Source: Massilia eurypsychrophila (lineage in GTDB: Bacteria; Pseudomonadota; Gammaproteobacteria; Burkholderiales; Burkholderiaceae_D). From it: DNA of 64,000 nucleotides. The notes beneath the pieces were generated by a model, which saw only the letters and a program-made list of their open reading frames with translations, did no database searches and was not told the DNA's origin. The stretch's first letter is position 1; each line of letters opens with the position of its first letter. Positions 9,683 to 18,249 of this stretch are shown piece by piece. The stretch covers positions 186,001 through 250,000 of the forward strand of contig NZ_PDOC01000005.1 in NCBI RefSeq assembly GCF_002760655.1, in the 5' to 3' direction. The translations under genes were made by a program, and so were the position numbers.

Positions 9683-10504
9683 TTAGCCGTCACACAGCGC
9701 CAATAGCACGGTGATGTTGTCACGGCCGCCGCAGTCCTTGGCCATCTGGATCAGCCGGCGGCAGACCGCTTCCAGCGTAGCCGCGCTGACCGCGGCCAGT
9801 GCGGCCTCGATGTCGCCGTGCGGCACGCAGCCGTGCAGGCCGTCGCTGCACAGCATCAGCAGGTCGCCCGGCTCGGCGAAGATGGTGCGCACCTCGGGCG
9901 CCACCGTCGGCGATGGCCCCATCGCCTGCAACAGCACGTTGCGCGCAGGGAGGTCGCGGATGGCGCCGGCGTCGATCGCCTGCTGGTACAGGGTCTGGTC
10001 GCACGTCAGCTGGTCGAGCCGGCCGCCGCGCTGGCGATACAGCCGGCTGTCGCCGACATGGAACAAGGTCAGCGGCTGGTCGGCGCCGGGCCGCCAGAAA
10101 CCGGTCAGCGTGGCGCCCATGCCTTCGCCTTCGCGGCAGCCGTGCGCCACGTTCTGCGCGTACAAGACGCGGTTGGCGGCGCCGATAGCGTCGTGCAGCA
10201 GCGCGACCGCGCGCATGATGGGGTCGGACCAGGTGGCGTCCGGATCGGAGAGAACGATGTCCTGGCCGGTGGCATCGCCGGCGTGCTTCTCGAGATACTC
10301 GCGCAGCGCTTCGAGCACACCGGTGCTGGCGACTTCACCGCCGGCGTGTCCGCCCATGCCGTCGGCCACCATGACGAGCCCCAGCGTTTCATCGATCAGG
10401 AAGTTATCCTCGTTGTTGCGGCGCACCGGGCCGATGTCCGTGACGCCGAACGCCACGCACAAGGGCAGGCGATGCAGGCGGCTGGGGCTAAGGGGCGGCG
10501 TCAT
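9683..10504 (-). CDS. PP2C-family serine/threonine phosphatase
   Basis: The 273-residue cytoplasmic enzyme has all PP2C metal-binding motifs in order: RNNEDNF (about 29-35), VADGMGGHAGGE (about 46-57), VGDSRLY, LCSDGLHG and GGRDNITV near the C-terminus. It is a Mn/Mg-dependent protein phosphatase that should reverse phosphorylation by the kinase encoded 10 bases upstream. PP2C enzymes next to T6SS loci (PppA) reset the threonine phosphorylation pathway. Its location 3 kb beyond tagF fits, but the heme sensor and FecR genes in the same operon leave other targets open. Confidence 0.9.
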   Translation of the reverse strand: MTPPLSPSRLHRLPLCVAFGVTDIGPVRRNNEDNFLIDETLGLVMVADGMGGHAGGEVASTGVLEALREYLEKHAGDATGQDIVLSDPDATWSDPIMRAVALLHDAIGAANRVLYAQNVAHGCREGEGMGATLTGFWRPGADQPLTLFHVGDSRLYRQRGGRLDQLTCDQTLYQQAIDAGAIRDLPARNVLLQAMGPSPTVAPEVRTIFAEPGDLLMLCSDGLHGCVPHGDIEAALAAVSAATLEAVCRRLIQMAKDCGGRDNITVLLALCDG

Positions 10505-10514
10505 GCGGATGGCC

Positions 10515-11939
10515 TCAGTCGGCGCCGGCTTCGGCCAGAAAATGGCTGCGTTCCGCCGTCGACTCGATCTGGACTGCCAGCAGTTGCAGGAATTCGGCGC
10601 GGTCGCCGGTCTGGCGCGCGGCGCGCCTTGCCACCACGCGCGCGATCGGGCCGATGAAGCGGGTCAGGCGCAGGGCGACGCGCTCGGCGTAGGCATCGTC
10701 GACCGGTTCGGCAGGGCGGATCGCCGATTGCGTCGCAGTGCTGGCGATGGCCGTTGGGGGGCGCGAGCGCGAGCCGCTGGCCGCGTTGCCGCAGCCGGTG
10801 CCGTTGGCGGCCAGCTTCTTCTTCAGCAGTTCCACCGCTTCCCAGAACTGGCTGCGTCCATGCTGCGACGGGATGTGCTGCAGCAGCAGTTCGCACAGTT
10901 CATCCATGCTGTCGGCCTTCGAGCCGGCTTTTCGCAGCAGCAGGCGGGCCATCGGGCCGATCTGGCGCGACAGCACCGATTCGAGTTCAGGGAAGGACTC
11001 GACCTTCCACGGCGTCAGCGTGTCGGCGCCGTTGGTTACCACGGCGCCGGATGACGACACGCCGCCCGTGGCCACGGTGCGCGCGCCGGAGCCCAGCGTG
11101 GTGGCGTCGGGATCGGCGCCGCCGCCACTACGCGCTGCGGCCATCAGGGCGTCGAGGAAGGCGCGCGCCGACGGGAAGCGGGCCGACGGCGACTTGGCCA
11201 TCGCCCGCGCCACCACGTCGTCGAAGCCGCGGCCGAGCGCGGGCAGCAGCGCCGACGGCGGCGTCGGCTCGTCGTTGAGGATCTGCTGCATCACCACGGT
11301 GGCGCTGCCGACAAAAGGCCGCACGCCGGTCAGCATCTGGTACAGCACAATCCCGGCCGAGAAGACGTCGGCGCGGCCGTCCACCGGGTCACCGCGAAAC
11401 TGCTCGGGCGACATGTAGCTCGGCGTGCCGACCATCGAGCCGGTCTGCGTCAGGGTCGACGACTCCATGCGGGCGATGCCGAAATCGCCGACCTTGACGT
11501 GGGCGCTGCCGGCCAGGAGCAGATTGGCCGGCTTGATGTCGCGGTGGACCACGCCGCGCGAATGGGCGTATTCGAGCGCCAGCAGCAAGTCGCCCATCCA
11601 GGCGGTCATGTGCGCCAGCGGGGTGGGGCGCGCCTGCTTCATCAGCGTATCGAGGCCGGCGCCGTCGACGAATTCCATGGCGATGTAGGCCGACTCGTTG
11701 TCCTCGCCATAGTCATACACGGTGACGATGTTGGCGTGGTTGAGGCGGCCGGCGGCCTGCGCCTCGTTCTTGAAGCGGCCGATCAGTTCGGCCTGCTGGC
11801 CTTCGCTGAAGAGCTCCTTGCGGATCGTCTTGAGCGCGACGGTGCGCGCGATCAGCGGATCGTATGCCTTGTAGACGACTCCCATCGCGCCTTTGCCAAG
11901 GACGCTGTCGATCCGGTACTTGCCGAGCCGCTCGATCAT
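10515..11939 (-). CDS. Ser/Thr protein kinase with two C-terminal helical repeats
   Basis: The 474-residue protein has a Hanks-type kinase domain (1-270) with glycine loop GKGAMGVVY (15-23), catalytic Lys37, HRDIKPANLL (132-141), DFGIAR (152-157) and SPEQ, so it should be active. A Gly/Ser/Thr linker (275-310) leads to two related helical units (about 318-372 and 418-471), each with the pattern IGPxARxxxRxA...EL..LL...I....R..F. There is no transmembrane helix and no von Willebrand domain, unlike Pseudomonas PpkA. It sits in an operon between a heme sensor (16-base gap) and a PP2C phosphatase (10-base gap). Confidence 0.92.
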   Translation of the reverse strand: MIERLGKYRIDSVLGKGAMGVVYKAYDPLIARTVALKTIRKELFSEGQQAELIGRFKNEAQAAGRLNHANIVTVYDYGEDNESAYIAMEFVDGAGLDTLMKQARPTPLAHMTAWMGDLLLALEYAHSRGVVHRDIKPANLLLAGSAHVKVGDFGIARMESSTLTQTGSMVGTPSYMSPEQFRGDPVDGRADVFSAGIVLYQMLTGVRPFVGSATVVMQQILNDEPTPPSALLPALGRGFDDVVARAMAKSPSARFPSARAFLDALMAAARSGGGADPDATTLGSGARTVATGGVSSSGAVVTNGADTLTPWKVESFPELESVLSRQIGPMARLLLRKAGSKADSMDELCELLLQHIPSQHGRSQFWEAVELLKKKLAANGTGCGNAASGSRSRPPTAIASTATQSAIRPAEPVDDAYAERVALRLTRFIGPIARVVARRAARQTGDRAEFLQLLAVQIESTAERSHFLAEAGAD

Positions 11940-11955
11940 GCCGCCATGCTCCGCT

Positions 11956-12834
11956 TCATTCTTCCAGCATCTTCATCGCGCTCGCCAGGCTGGTGCGCAT
12001 GCGGGCGAACGAGCGCGCCAGCGTCGACAGTTCGTCGTTGCCTTTGGCCTCGAATTGTTCGGCATCGAACTTGCCCATGCTGACTTCATCGGCCAGGCGC
12101 GACATCACGGTAATGCGGCGCGTGACGAACATGTGGACCATGACGTTCAGGGCGATGAGCAGGAAGACGAAAATGCCCAGCGTCGACAGCATGTACGTCT
12201 GCAGCATGGCGTTGGCGCGCTGCAGCGGCACCGCCATCGGCACCGACACCACCTGGGCGCCGACGATCTCGTTGTGCTTCCAGCCGAACCCGTTGTTGCG
12301 CCCATAGATGTCGGTCATCGTCGCCGGCGCCGCGTCGGGCACGCTGTGGCAGCGCAGGCAGGCTTCGCTCTTGATCTGCAGCGGCCGCGCCACGTACAGC
12401 GCCGGCCCGACCGAGGTGTTGCGCTGACCGACCAGCTCGGACGTTGTCGGCTTTGCCCGCAAGGTGTTGACCAGGTCGGCCTCCCAGTCGGCGGCGCGGT
12501 CGCGCAGGTTGGTCGGATTGAGCGTCGCTTCCTTGTAGCTGAAGTCGGGGTAGGCCTTGAGCAGCTGGTTGAGGTGTTCGGTGGCGGCAAACGACGGCAC
12601 CGACTGCGGCAGGAATTCGTACTTGAGGCGCGTTTCGAGCAGCGGCGAAATCTGCGCCGACGTGTAGGAGCGCGCGGCCAGCGCCGACTGCATCAGCACG
12701 CGCGCCTGCTGCAGCGTTTCCTCGCGCGCGTTGTTGCGCAGCAGTTCGTTGGTGACGACGCTGGCGCCGATGAAGCCGACCGCGAATATCGTCAGGAACA
12801 CCACATTGAACTTGGCCGCGAGCGACAATCTCAT
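11956..12834 (-). CDS. DUF3365 (Tll0287-like) c-heme membrane sensor with HAMP
   Basis: This 292-residue inner-membrane protein has an N-terminal transmembrane helix (about 8-28) and a periplasmic DUF3365 domain with a c-type heme motif CLRCH (159-163). A second helix (about 216-237) leads to a HAMP domain (238-290) that ends the protein. No kinase, cyclase or methyl-accepting output module follows, so it must signal through a partner. Such domains are thought to sense redox state or ligands of heme. The gene lies 15 bases after the FecR-domain gene and 16 before the Ser/Thr kinase, the likeliest partner. Confidence 0.85.
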   Translation of the reverse strand: MRLSLAAKFNVVFLTIFAVGFIGASVVTNELLRNNAREETLQQARVLMQSALAARSYTSAQISPLLETRLKYEFLPQSVPSFAATEHLNQLLKAYPDFSYKEATLNPTNLRDRAADWEADLVNTLRAKPTTSELVGQRNTSVGPALYVARPLQIKSEACLRCHSVPDAAPATMTDIYGRNNGFGWKHNEIVGAQVVSVPMAVPLQRANAMLQTYMLSTLGIFVFLLIALNVMVHMFVTRRITVMSRLADEVSMGKFDAEQFEAKGNDELSTLARSFARMRTSLASAMKMLEE

Positions 12835-12849
12835 GGAGACTCCTTAGCG

Positions 12850-13638
12850 TTAGTAAATGATGTTGCGGACGTGTTGGGGTGCCGCGGCGGGCTGTTTCGG
12901 TGCCTGGAAGCGGCGCTGCATTGCCTGGCGCAGGTCGGCGTGCTCCGCCACCCACGGCGCCACGTCGACCAGCGCGACTGCGCGTTCGAGCCTGGGCTCG
13001 GTCGCTGCCGCCCTGGCCCCGACTGCCACGAGCGGGTCGAGAAACGCGCGCGGCATGGCGCCGAGAAACTCTTTAGTTGCACGAACCGCCGTCTTGAGTG
13101 GCTCGGCGCCATTGCGCACGGCGTAGTGTTCGCGCTTGACGGTGGTGCGGCGCAGCACCTTGCCGGCATCGAGCTCGTCGACGCCGGGATCGCCCGATTC
13201 GACGAACAGCTCGGTCTTGCCGGCGGCGGCGCGCACGATGACGGAGGCGCCGGCGGCATCGAACCTGGCGCCGCTGGTGGCGGCGGTAACCGGCAGTGCA
13301 TCCTTGGGCGCGCGCGACTGCAGCTTCATCCAGCCCGACAGCAACACGTAGTCAGTGCCGCCGGCGCCGTTGCTGACGTACAGGCGCGACGCGGGGCCGA
13401 GCGCCACCGTGCTGGCGCCCCAGCCGATAACCTGGATCGTGCTCGTGGCGGACTCGACGATATCGCCGCTTTGCAGCCGCGCGCCACGCCCGGCCAGGTA
13501 GAACGATTTGTCGCGCAGCAAGCGCACGGGCTGTTCGGCGTACGCGATTGCGGCGAACTCGGCGGCGTTGACCGGCGCTACAAATCCGGCTTGCGCCAGG
13601 AGCAACAGCAACGACACGAGGAAGACGGTTCTGTTCAC
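12850..13638 (-). CDS. Exported FecR-domain protein
   Basis: About 262 residues. The GTG at 13638 is preferred over longer frames because GAGGGA lies about 7 bases upstream and a clean signal peptide begins there (VNRTVFLVSLLLLLAQ, cleavage near PVNA-AE). The mature part has a FecR-like beta domain (about 35-175) and an Ala/Arg-rich helical tail. It is periplasmic, without the anti-sigma transmembrane architecture of classical FecR and with no sigma factor nearby. It is first in an operon with heme sensor, kinase and phosphatase. Confidence 0.8.
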   Translation of the reverse strand: MNRTVFLVSLLLLLAQAGFVAPVNAAEFAAIAYAEQPVRLLRDKSFYLAGRGARLQSGDIVESATSTIQVIGWGASTVALGPASRLYVSNGAGGTDYVLLSGWMKLQSRAPKDALPVTAATSGARFDAAGASVIVRAAAGKTELFVESGDPGVDELDAGKVLRRTTVKREHYAVRNGAEPLKTAVRATKEFLGAMPRAFLDPLVAVGARAAATEPRLERAVALVDVAPWVAEHADLRQAMQRRFQAPKQPAAAPQHVRNIIY

Positions 13639-13895
13639 TTCGATCCCTCGGGAAGGCCAGATGGGAAACGGCAACAAACTGCGGAATGCAAAAATATTGT
13701 ACCGCACAGGTTGACTGAAAGTTACAGTTTTTGTACGCCTTTGGCGTGCGCGAGCGCAATCTGTGGCTATCCGGACAACACCGCGCCGGGCGTCATCCGA
13801 TGCGGGTAATTTTCGCGTTATCACGGTGCCTGCCGGGCGGTGCTACGATAGCGCCACGTCAGCTAAATCCAACTTATAAAGACACGAGCGCAACG

Positions 13896-15521
13896 ATGAT
13901 TGGACCTCAACATTATTTGGCCGATGGGAAAGCGTGCTACCTCTGGGACGTGCCGCGCCATTTCAATATCGCTCACGAAGTTTGCGACAAGTGGGCAGAT
14001 GGGTCAGGCAAGACCGCGCTCATTTGCGAAGACAAATCCGGCCAGGTCGTCCGCTATTCGTTCGACGAGATCAAGGCGCTTTCCAATCAGCTGGCCAACG
14101 CGCTTGTTAAGGCGGGCCTGCAACGCGGAGACCGTATCGGCATATTCCTGTCGCAAGGGGTCGAGACGCTGCTCGCGCACGTGGCCGCGTATAAGATCGG
14201 CGCCGTTACCGTTCCCTTGTTCTATTTGTTCGGCCCCGATGCCATTGAATATCGCCTGGGCGACAGCGAAGCAACAATCCTTATTACCGACCCGGCCGGC
14301 ATGGCCAAAATGGGGAATTTGCGGCCCAAGCTGCCGGCGCTGAAGGAAGTGTTTTATGTAGCGGAGGATGGGGGCGCACACCCCGCCGAAACGCGGTGTT
14401 TGTGGTCGAGCATTCGATCGGAATCCGATCAATTCGAACTTGCCCCGACGCTGGCGGACGACCCGGCCATCATTATCTATACCTCTGGCACGACCGGAAA
14501 GGCGAAAGGCGCGCTGCATGCGCATCGCGTGCTGCTTGGCCATTTGCCTGGCGTGGAAGTGTCGCACGACCAGTTCCCGCAACCGGGCGACTTGTTCTGG
14601 ACGCCCGCGGATTGGGCGTGGATTGGCGGATTGTTCGACGTGCTGATGCCGTCGCTGTATCACGGCGTGCCGGTATTGGCCAAAAGGCTGGAGAAATTCG
14701 AGCCTGAAGCCGTGTTTGCGCTGCTTGCCAAGCACAATGTACGCAACGTTTTCTTCCCGCCGACAGCGCTCAAGATGCTGCGCTCCGTCGAGCAGCCGGC
14801 CACAAGATGGAATTATCACGTTCGTTCGATTGCCAGCGGCGGCGAGTCGCTCGGTGGCGACTTGATCGCGTGGGGACAGAAAGTCTTTGGCCTCACCATT
14901 AACGAATTTTACGGGCAGACCGAGTGCAACCTGACGGTGTCGTCGTCGTCGCTGCTGTATCCGACCAGGCCCGGCACCATCGGCAGGGCAGTGCCGGGGC
15001 ACGACGTGCAGATTGTCGACAGCGGCGGCGCGGTGCTGCCGCCCGGTACGACGGGCAGCATCGCCGTTCGCCGCGGCGACCCGGTCATGTTCCTCGGCTA
15101 CTGGCATAACGCGCAGGCGACCCAGGAGAAGTTCGCCGGCGAGTTCCTGCTGTCGGGCGACCTCGGTTCCATCGATGCCGAAGGTTACATCACGTATCTG
15201 GGCCGCGATGACGACGTCATTACCAGTGCCGGCTACCGCATCGGACCGGGCCCGATCGAAGAATGCCTGATGCGCCATCCGGCCGTCCAGCTGGCGGCGG
15301 TCATTGGCGTCAAGGACGAAGTGCGCACCGAGAACGTCAAGGCATTCCTCGTGCTTAAGCCTGGCCACGCTGCATCGCCAGAACTGGTCAAGGAGATCCA
15401 GAAATTTGTACGGGACCATCTGGCGGCGCACGAGTACCCGCGAGAGATCGCCTTCGTCGACTCGCTGCCGATGACGGCAACGGGCAAGATCATGCGCCGC
15501 GCGCTGAAACTGGCCGAATAG
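13896..15521 (+). CDS. AMP-forming acyl-CoA synthetase
   Basis: The 541-residue enzyme activates a carboxylic acid to its CoA thioester through an acyl-adenylate. Visible motifs are the P-loop YTSGTTGKAKG (about 194-204), NEFYGQTE (A5 region, about 335-342), SGDLG and the hinge GRDDDVITSAGYRIGP, and the C-terminal catalytic lysine in GKIMRRA. The pattern resembles medium-chain or acetyl-like synthetases, and substrate cannot be fixed from sequence. The ATG at 13896 starts the homologous region; the frame upstream is untranslatable filler. An enoyl-CoA hydratase follows 40 bases later, so the pair probably feeds beta-oxidation. It diverges from the FecR operon. Confidence 0.9.
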   Translation: MIGPQHYLADGKACYLWDVPRHFNIAHEVCDKWADGSGKTALICEDKSGQVVRYSFDEIKALSNQLANALVKAGLQRGDRIGIFLSQGVETLLAHVAAYKIGAVTVPLFYLFGPDAIEYRLGDSEATILITDPAGMAKMGNLRPKLPALKEVFYVAEDGGAHPAETRCLWSSIRSESDQFELAPTLADDPAIIIYTSGTTGKAKGALHAHRVLLGHLPGVEVSHDQFPQPGDLFWTPADWAWIGGLFDVLMPSLYHGVPVLAKRLEKFEPEAVFALLAKHNVRNVFFPPTALKMLRSVEQPATRWNYHVRSIASGGESLGGDLIAWGQKVFGLTINEFYGQTECNLTVSSSSLLYPTRPGTIGRAVPGHDVQIVDSGGAVLPPGTTGSIAVRRGDPVMFLGYWHNAQATQEKFAGEFLLSGDLGSIDAEGYITYLGRDDDVITSAGYRIGPGPIEECLMRHPAVQLAAVIGVKDEVRTENVKAFLVLKPGHAASPELVKEIQKFVRDHLAAHEYPREIAFVDSLPMTATGKIMRRALKLAE

Positions 15522-15561
15522 CGCCAGCACACTAACCATTCATATTCCAGGAGCGATCAAC

Positions 15562-16338
15562 ATGCATGACAGTCTCGTAATCACCCGCATCGAAGGCCGA
15601 GTGGGCATCATCCAGCTCAATCGTCCGTCGCATTTGAATGCGCTGAACGACGCGTTGATGGACGCATTGGGCGCCGCCCTGATCGAGATGGAAAAAAACG
15701 ATGACATCGGCTGCATCGTCCTGACTGGCAGCAGCAAGGCCTTTGCGGCCGGCGCCGACATCTCGGCGATGCAGAAGCTGAGCTACCACGATGTGACGAA
15801 GGATGACCTCATTTCGAGGAACTGGGAAACGATGCTGCAGGTGCGCAAACCGGTGATTGCCGCGGTGGCGGGCTATGCCCTCGGTGGCGGCTGCGAAGTG
15901 GCGATGATGTGCGACTTCATCATCGCGGCCGACAACGCCAAATTTGGCCAGCCTGAAATCAAGATCGGCACCATTCCGGGCGCCGGCGGCTCGCAGCGTC
16001 TACCGCGCGCGGTATCGAAATCGAAGGCGATGGACATGGTACTGACCGGGCGCATCATGGACGCGGTCGAAGCGGAGCGGGCAGGGCTCGTTTCGCGCAT
16101 CGTGCCGCTCGATAAACTCAACGACGAGGCACTGGAAGCTGCCACCGTGATTGCCGGGATGTCGCTGCCGATTGCGATTGCGGCCAAAGAGGCCGTCAAC
16201 CGCGCCTACGAGACTACCCTGCGTGAAGGCGTGCTGTTCGAACGCCGTACCTTCCACGCCACGTTTGCCACGCAGGATAGAAAAGAGGGCATGACCGCGT
16301 TCGTCGAGAAGCGCGAGCCTCACTTCACGCATCAATAG
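15562..16338 (+). CDS. Enoyl-CoA hydratase
   Basis: The 258-residue crotonase-fold enzyme hydrates trans-2-enoyl-CoA. The oxyanion-hole motif AFAAGADI and GYALGGGCEVAMMCD are present, and both catalytic glutamates appear in the usual places (GGGCEVA and GQPEIKIG). A ribosome site CAGGAGCG precedes the ATG. It follows the acyl-CoA synthetase and probably shares its message. The last bases overlap the stop of the converging PEP-CTERM gene. Confidence 0.92.
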   Translation: MHDSLVITRIEGRVGIIQLNRPSHLNALNDALMDALGAALIEMEKNDDIGCIVLTGSSKAFAAGADISAMQKLSYHDVTKDDLISRNWETMLQVRKPVIAAVAGYALGGGCEVAMMCDFIIAADNAKFGQPEIKIGTIPGAGGSQRLPRAVSKSKAMDMVLTGRIMDAVEAERAGLVSRIVPLDKLNDEALEAATVIAGMSLPIAIAAKEAVNRAYETTLREGVLFERRTFHATFATQDRKEGMTAFVEKREPHFTHQ

Positions 16339-17854
16339 CGTCCCGACGGCTTCGGCGTATCCGCATTGAGGCGAACGCCAGGCCGCTCAGCAGCATCGCC
16401 CATGCGCCTGGCTCAGGTATTGGCGAGACGCCGATCGCAGTCGCACCCGCCTGTGCCCTGACGCTGCCGATCCCGGGCAACTGGCCTGTAAAGGCATGCA
16501 CGGCCAGGCGTAAGGCAGCGCTACCGGGCGTCGGCGAAAAGAGCTGGCTGTCGAACTGCGTCCGCTGACCGGCACCGGTTGTCATCTCGCCGAACAGGCC
16601 GGCATAGGCCTCGCTGAGGTCAGGCGGGTTGAAGAGGTGGTCATGCATAAGGAAGGTTTCGGCGATGGCCGAAAACACGGCGTGGGTGTTGGGACTGAGG
16701 ATAAACGCGTAACCGGAGCTGCTGCCGGCTGAAAATGCGCCGCGCCAGGCGATTGCATCTGCCGTGGCGCTGCCTGGCGCCACGCGCGCTGATGCACCGC
16801 CCGGTCCTTTTTCGATCGCGGAGACGCCGTAACTGGTGATGACGAGCGTTTCATCCCACGGATTGCCGAGCTCATTGTTCACATTGGCGTACGCGCTGCC
16901 ATTGATAATGGCCGACGTGAAGGTCAGCGACGGGGTAACGCCGTCGGCCGGAGCAAGATCGATCAGCTGGTACGAAAAATTGCGGACCGACGCCGAGCCC
17001 GACGACGCGTGCGCCAGTCCCGGCGCGGCGATGGCCCCCAGGCCACACGCCACGGCCAGTCCGGCCAGGTGCGGCCGTGCCCGACAGCGACAGCGATGAC
17101 GCAAGCCGGCAAGGCGGGCGGACGGTCTGGCGCGCCAAGACGTCACGGCAAACAGTGTCAGGCCGGCCAGCAACATGCCATATTGTCCGGGTTCGGGAAT
17201 GGGCAACGCACTGTTGGCATAGACGTTCCCGCGCAGCGATATGTCGCCGGTGGCGACCTCGTCGCCGGATGCCGTCTCGACCGCAACTGGCAAGGTGCGT
17301 CGTCCCGATTCAGTCATCACATTGAATGCTTCGAAATTGACGAACTGGCCAACGACGCTGTTGAGGTTCCCGGTCAGGCCAACCACGGCGATCGCCGACC
17401 CGTCGCCGACGGCAGTGACAAAGGACTCCGTCAGCGAGCTGAACACGGCGCGCGTACGCGGCGTCAGCGTAAAGGTGAAGCTGTCATTGATTGCCGCGGC
17501 ATATGCGCCGCCTCCCGTCGAGGTAGCGCCGGCCTCGATGAACGCGTTCAGCATCACCACCCATGATGCGCCATCGGTGTCGGCCAGCCTGATGCCACCG
17601 CTGTCGAAGATGTGCGTCTCGCGCAACGGCGGCGAGCTCGACTCCGGCAATGAATACTGCGAGGCGGAGCCGAAGCGCTCCGTCTCGACCAGCGTCATCT
17701 GCGGCGTGATGCCGTCGGCCGCGTTCAGGTCGAATAGTTGTACGTCAAGTCCGTAGAACGTGACGAACGCCAACGGGTCGGATCTGGCGGTGGTGCAAAA
17801 CAGGCCAAGCATCAGCACCAGCCAGGTGGTACAAAGACGTATCGTCGACGACAT
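16325..17854 (-). CDS. Tandem PEP-CTERM protein: two exosortase substrates fused in one frame
   Basis: One 509-residue frame starts at 17854 with GGAGG 6-10 bases upstream and a signal peptide (LCTTWLVLMLGLFC). The first half ends in a full PEP-CTERM sorting signal (PIPEPGQYGMLLAG, about 217-240, then an Arg-rich tail). The frame continues without stop or ATG into a second hydrophobic leader (LAGLAVACGLGAIAAP) and a paralogous half ending in a second PEP-CTERM (PIPEPGAWAMLLSG, about 477-500). The halves share the patterns DLxxADGxTPxxT and LxPxTxAVFSxxxExF. PEP-CTERM proteins are processed by exosortase and exported. Whether this is a true fusion or two genes with a lost stop cannot be settled here. 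Confidence 0.75.
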   Translation of the reverse strand: MSSTIRLCTTWLVLMLGLFCTTARSDPLAFVTFYGLDVQLFDLNAADGITPQMTLVETERFGSASQYSLPESSSPPLRETHIFDSGGIRLADTDGASWVVMLNAFIEAGATSTGGGAYAAAINDSFTFTLTPRTRAVFSSLTESFVTAVGDGSAIAVVGLTGNLNSVVGQFVNFEAFNVMTESGRRTLPVAVETASGDEVATGDISLRGNVYANSALPIPEPGQYGMLLAGLTLFAVTSWRARPSARLAGLRHRCRCRARPHLAGLAVACGLGAIAAPGLAHASSGSASVRNFSYQLIDLAPADGVTPSLTFTSAIINGSAYANVNNELGNPWDETLVITSYGVSAIEKGPGGASARVAPGSATADAIAWRGAFSAGSSSGYAFILSPNTHAVFSAIAETFLMHDHLFNPPDLSEAYAGLFGEMTTGAGQRTQFDSQLFSPTPGSAALRLAVHAFTGQLPGIGSVRAQAGATAIGVSPIPEPGAWAMLLSGLAFASMRIRRSRRDAIDA

Positions 17855-18011
17855 GAGACCTCCGGGATCGACCGGCGATTGCCTGAGCGGCGCCCGCAAG
17901 TTCACTATGGGCGTCCAACATTGCGCGCGTTTAGCCGGCGTCAATCGTTCCCGTGAACTCTTGCGGCTGAACGGTGTCGTTAGAGTGTGAACGGCCTTGA
18001 AGGAGGGTGAC

Positions 18012-18212
18012 ATGCAACGGTTCCTGATCGTTCTCGGCGTGGTACTGCTTTCGTCGGGGCTGGCGTGGCCTTGGCTACGCAAACTCTCGCTAGGGCATTT
18101 GCCGGGCGATATACATATCGTCAAGGAAGGCGTCAGCTTTCATTTTCCGATCACTACTTGCATCGTCATTTCGCTATTGGTATCGCTGCTGATATGGTTC
18201 TTCCGTCGGTAA
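18012..18212 (+). CDS. DUF2905 small membrane protein
   Basis: This 66-residue protein has two hydrophobic helices (about 3-20 and 46-64) separated by the conserved LGHLPGDIHI(V)KEG loop that defines DUF2905. The ATG at 18012 is preceded by a near-perfect AAGGAGG (18000-18006). The function of the family is unknown. It lies alone between two minus-strand genes. Confidence 0.88.
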   Translation: MQRFLIVLGVVLLSSGLAWPWLRKLSLGHLPGDIHIVKEGVSFHFPITTCIVISLLVSLLIWFFRR

Positions 18213-18249
18213 CAGGATCTTTCGGTGATCGACAGTCGAATGCGCGAAA

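Noticed and set aside
11893-13809. 638-codon plus-strand frame across the sensor and FecR genes
   Set aside because: It is antisense to two genes with clear domains, and its product is low-complexity and without family features.
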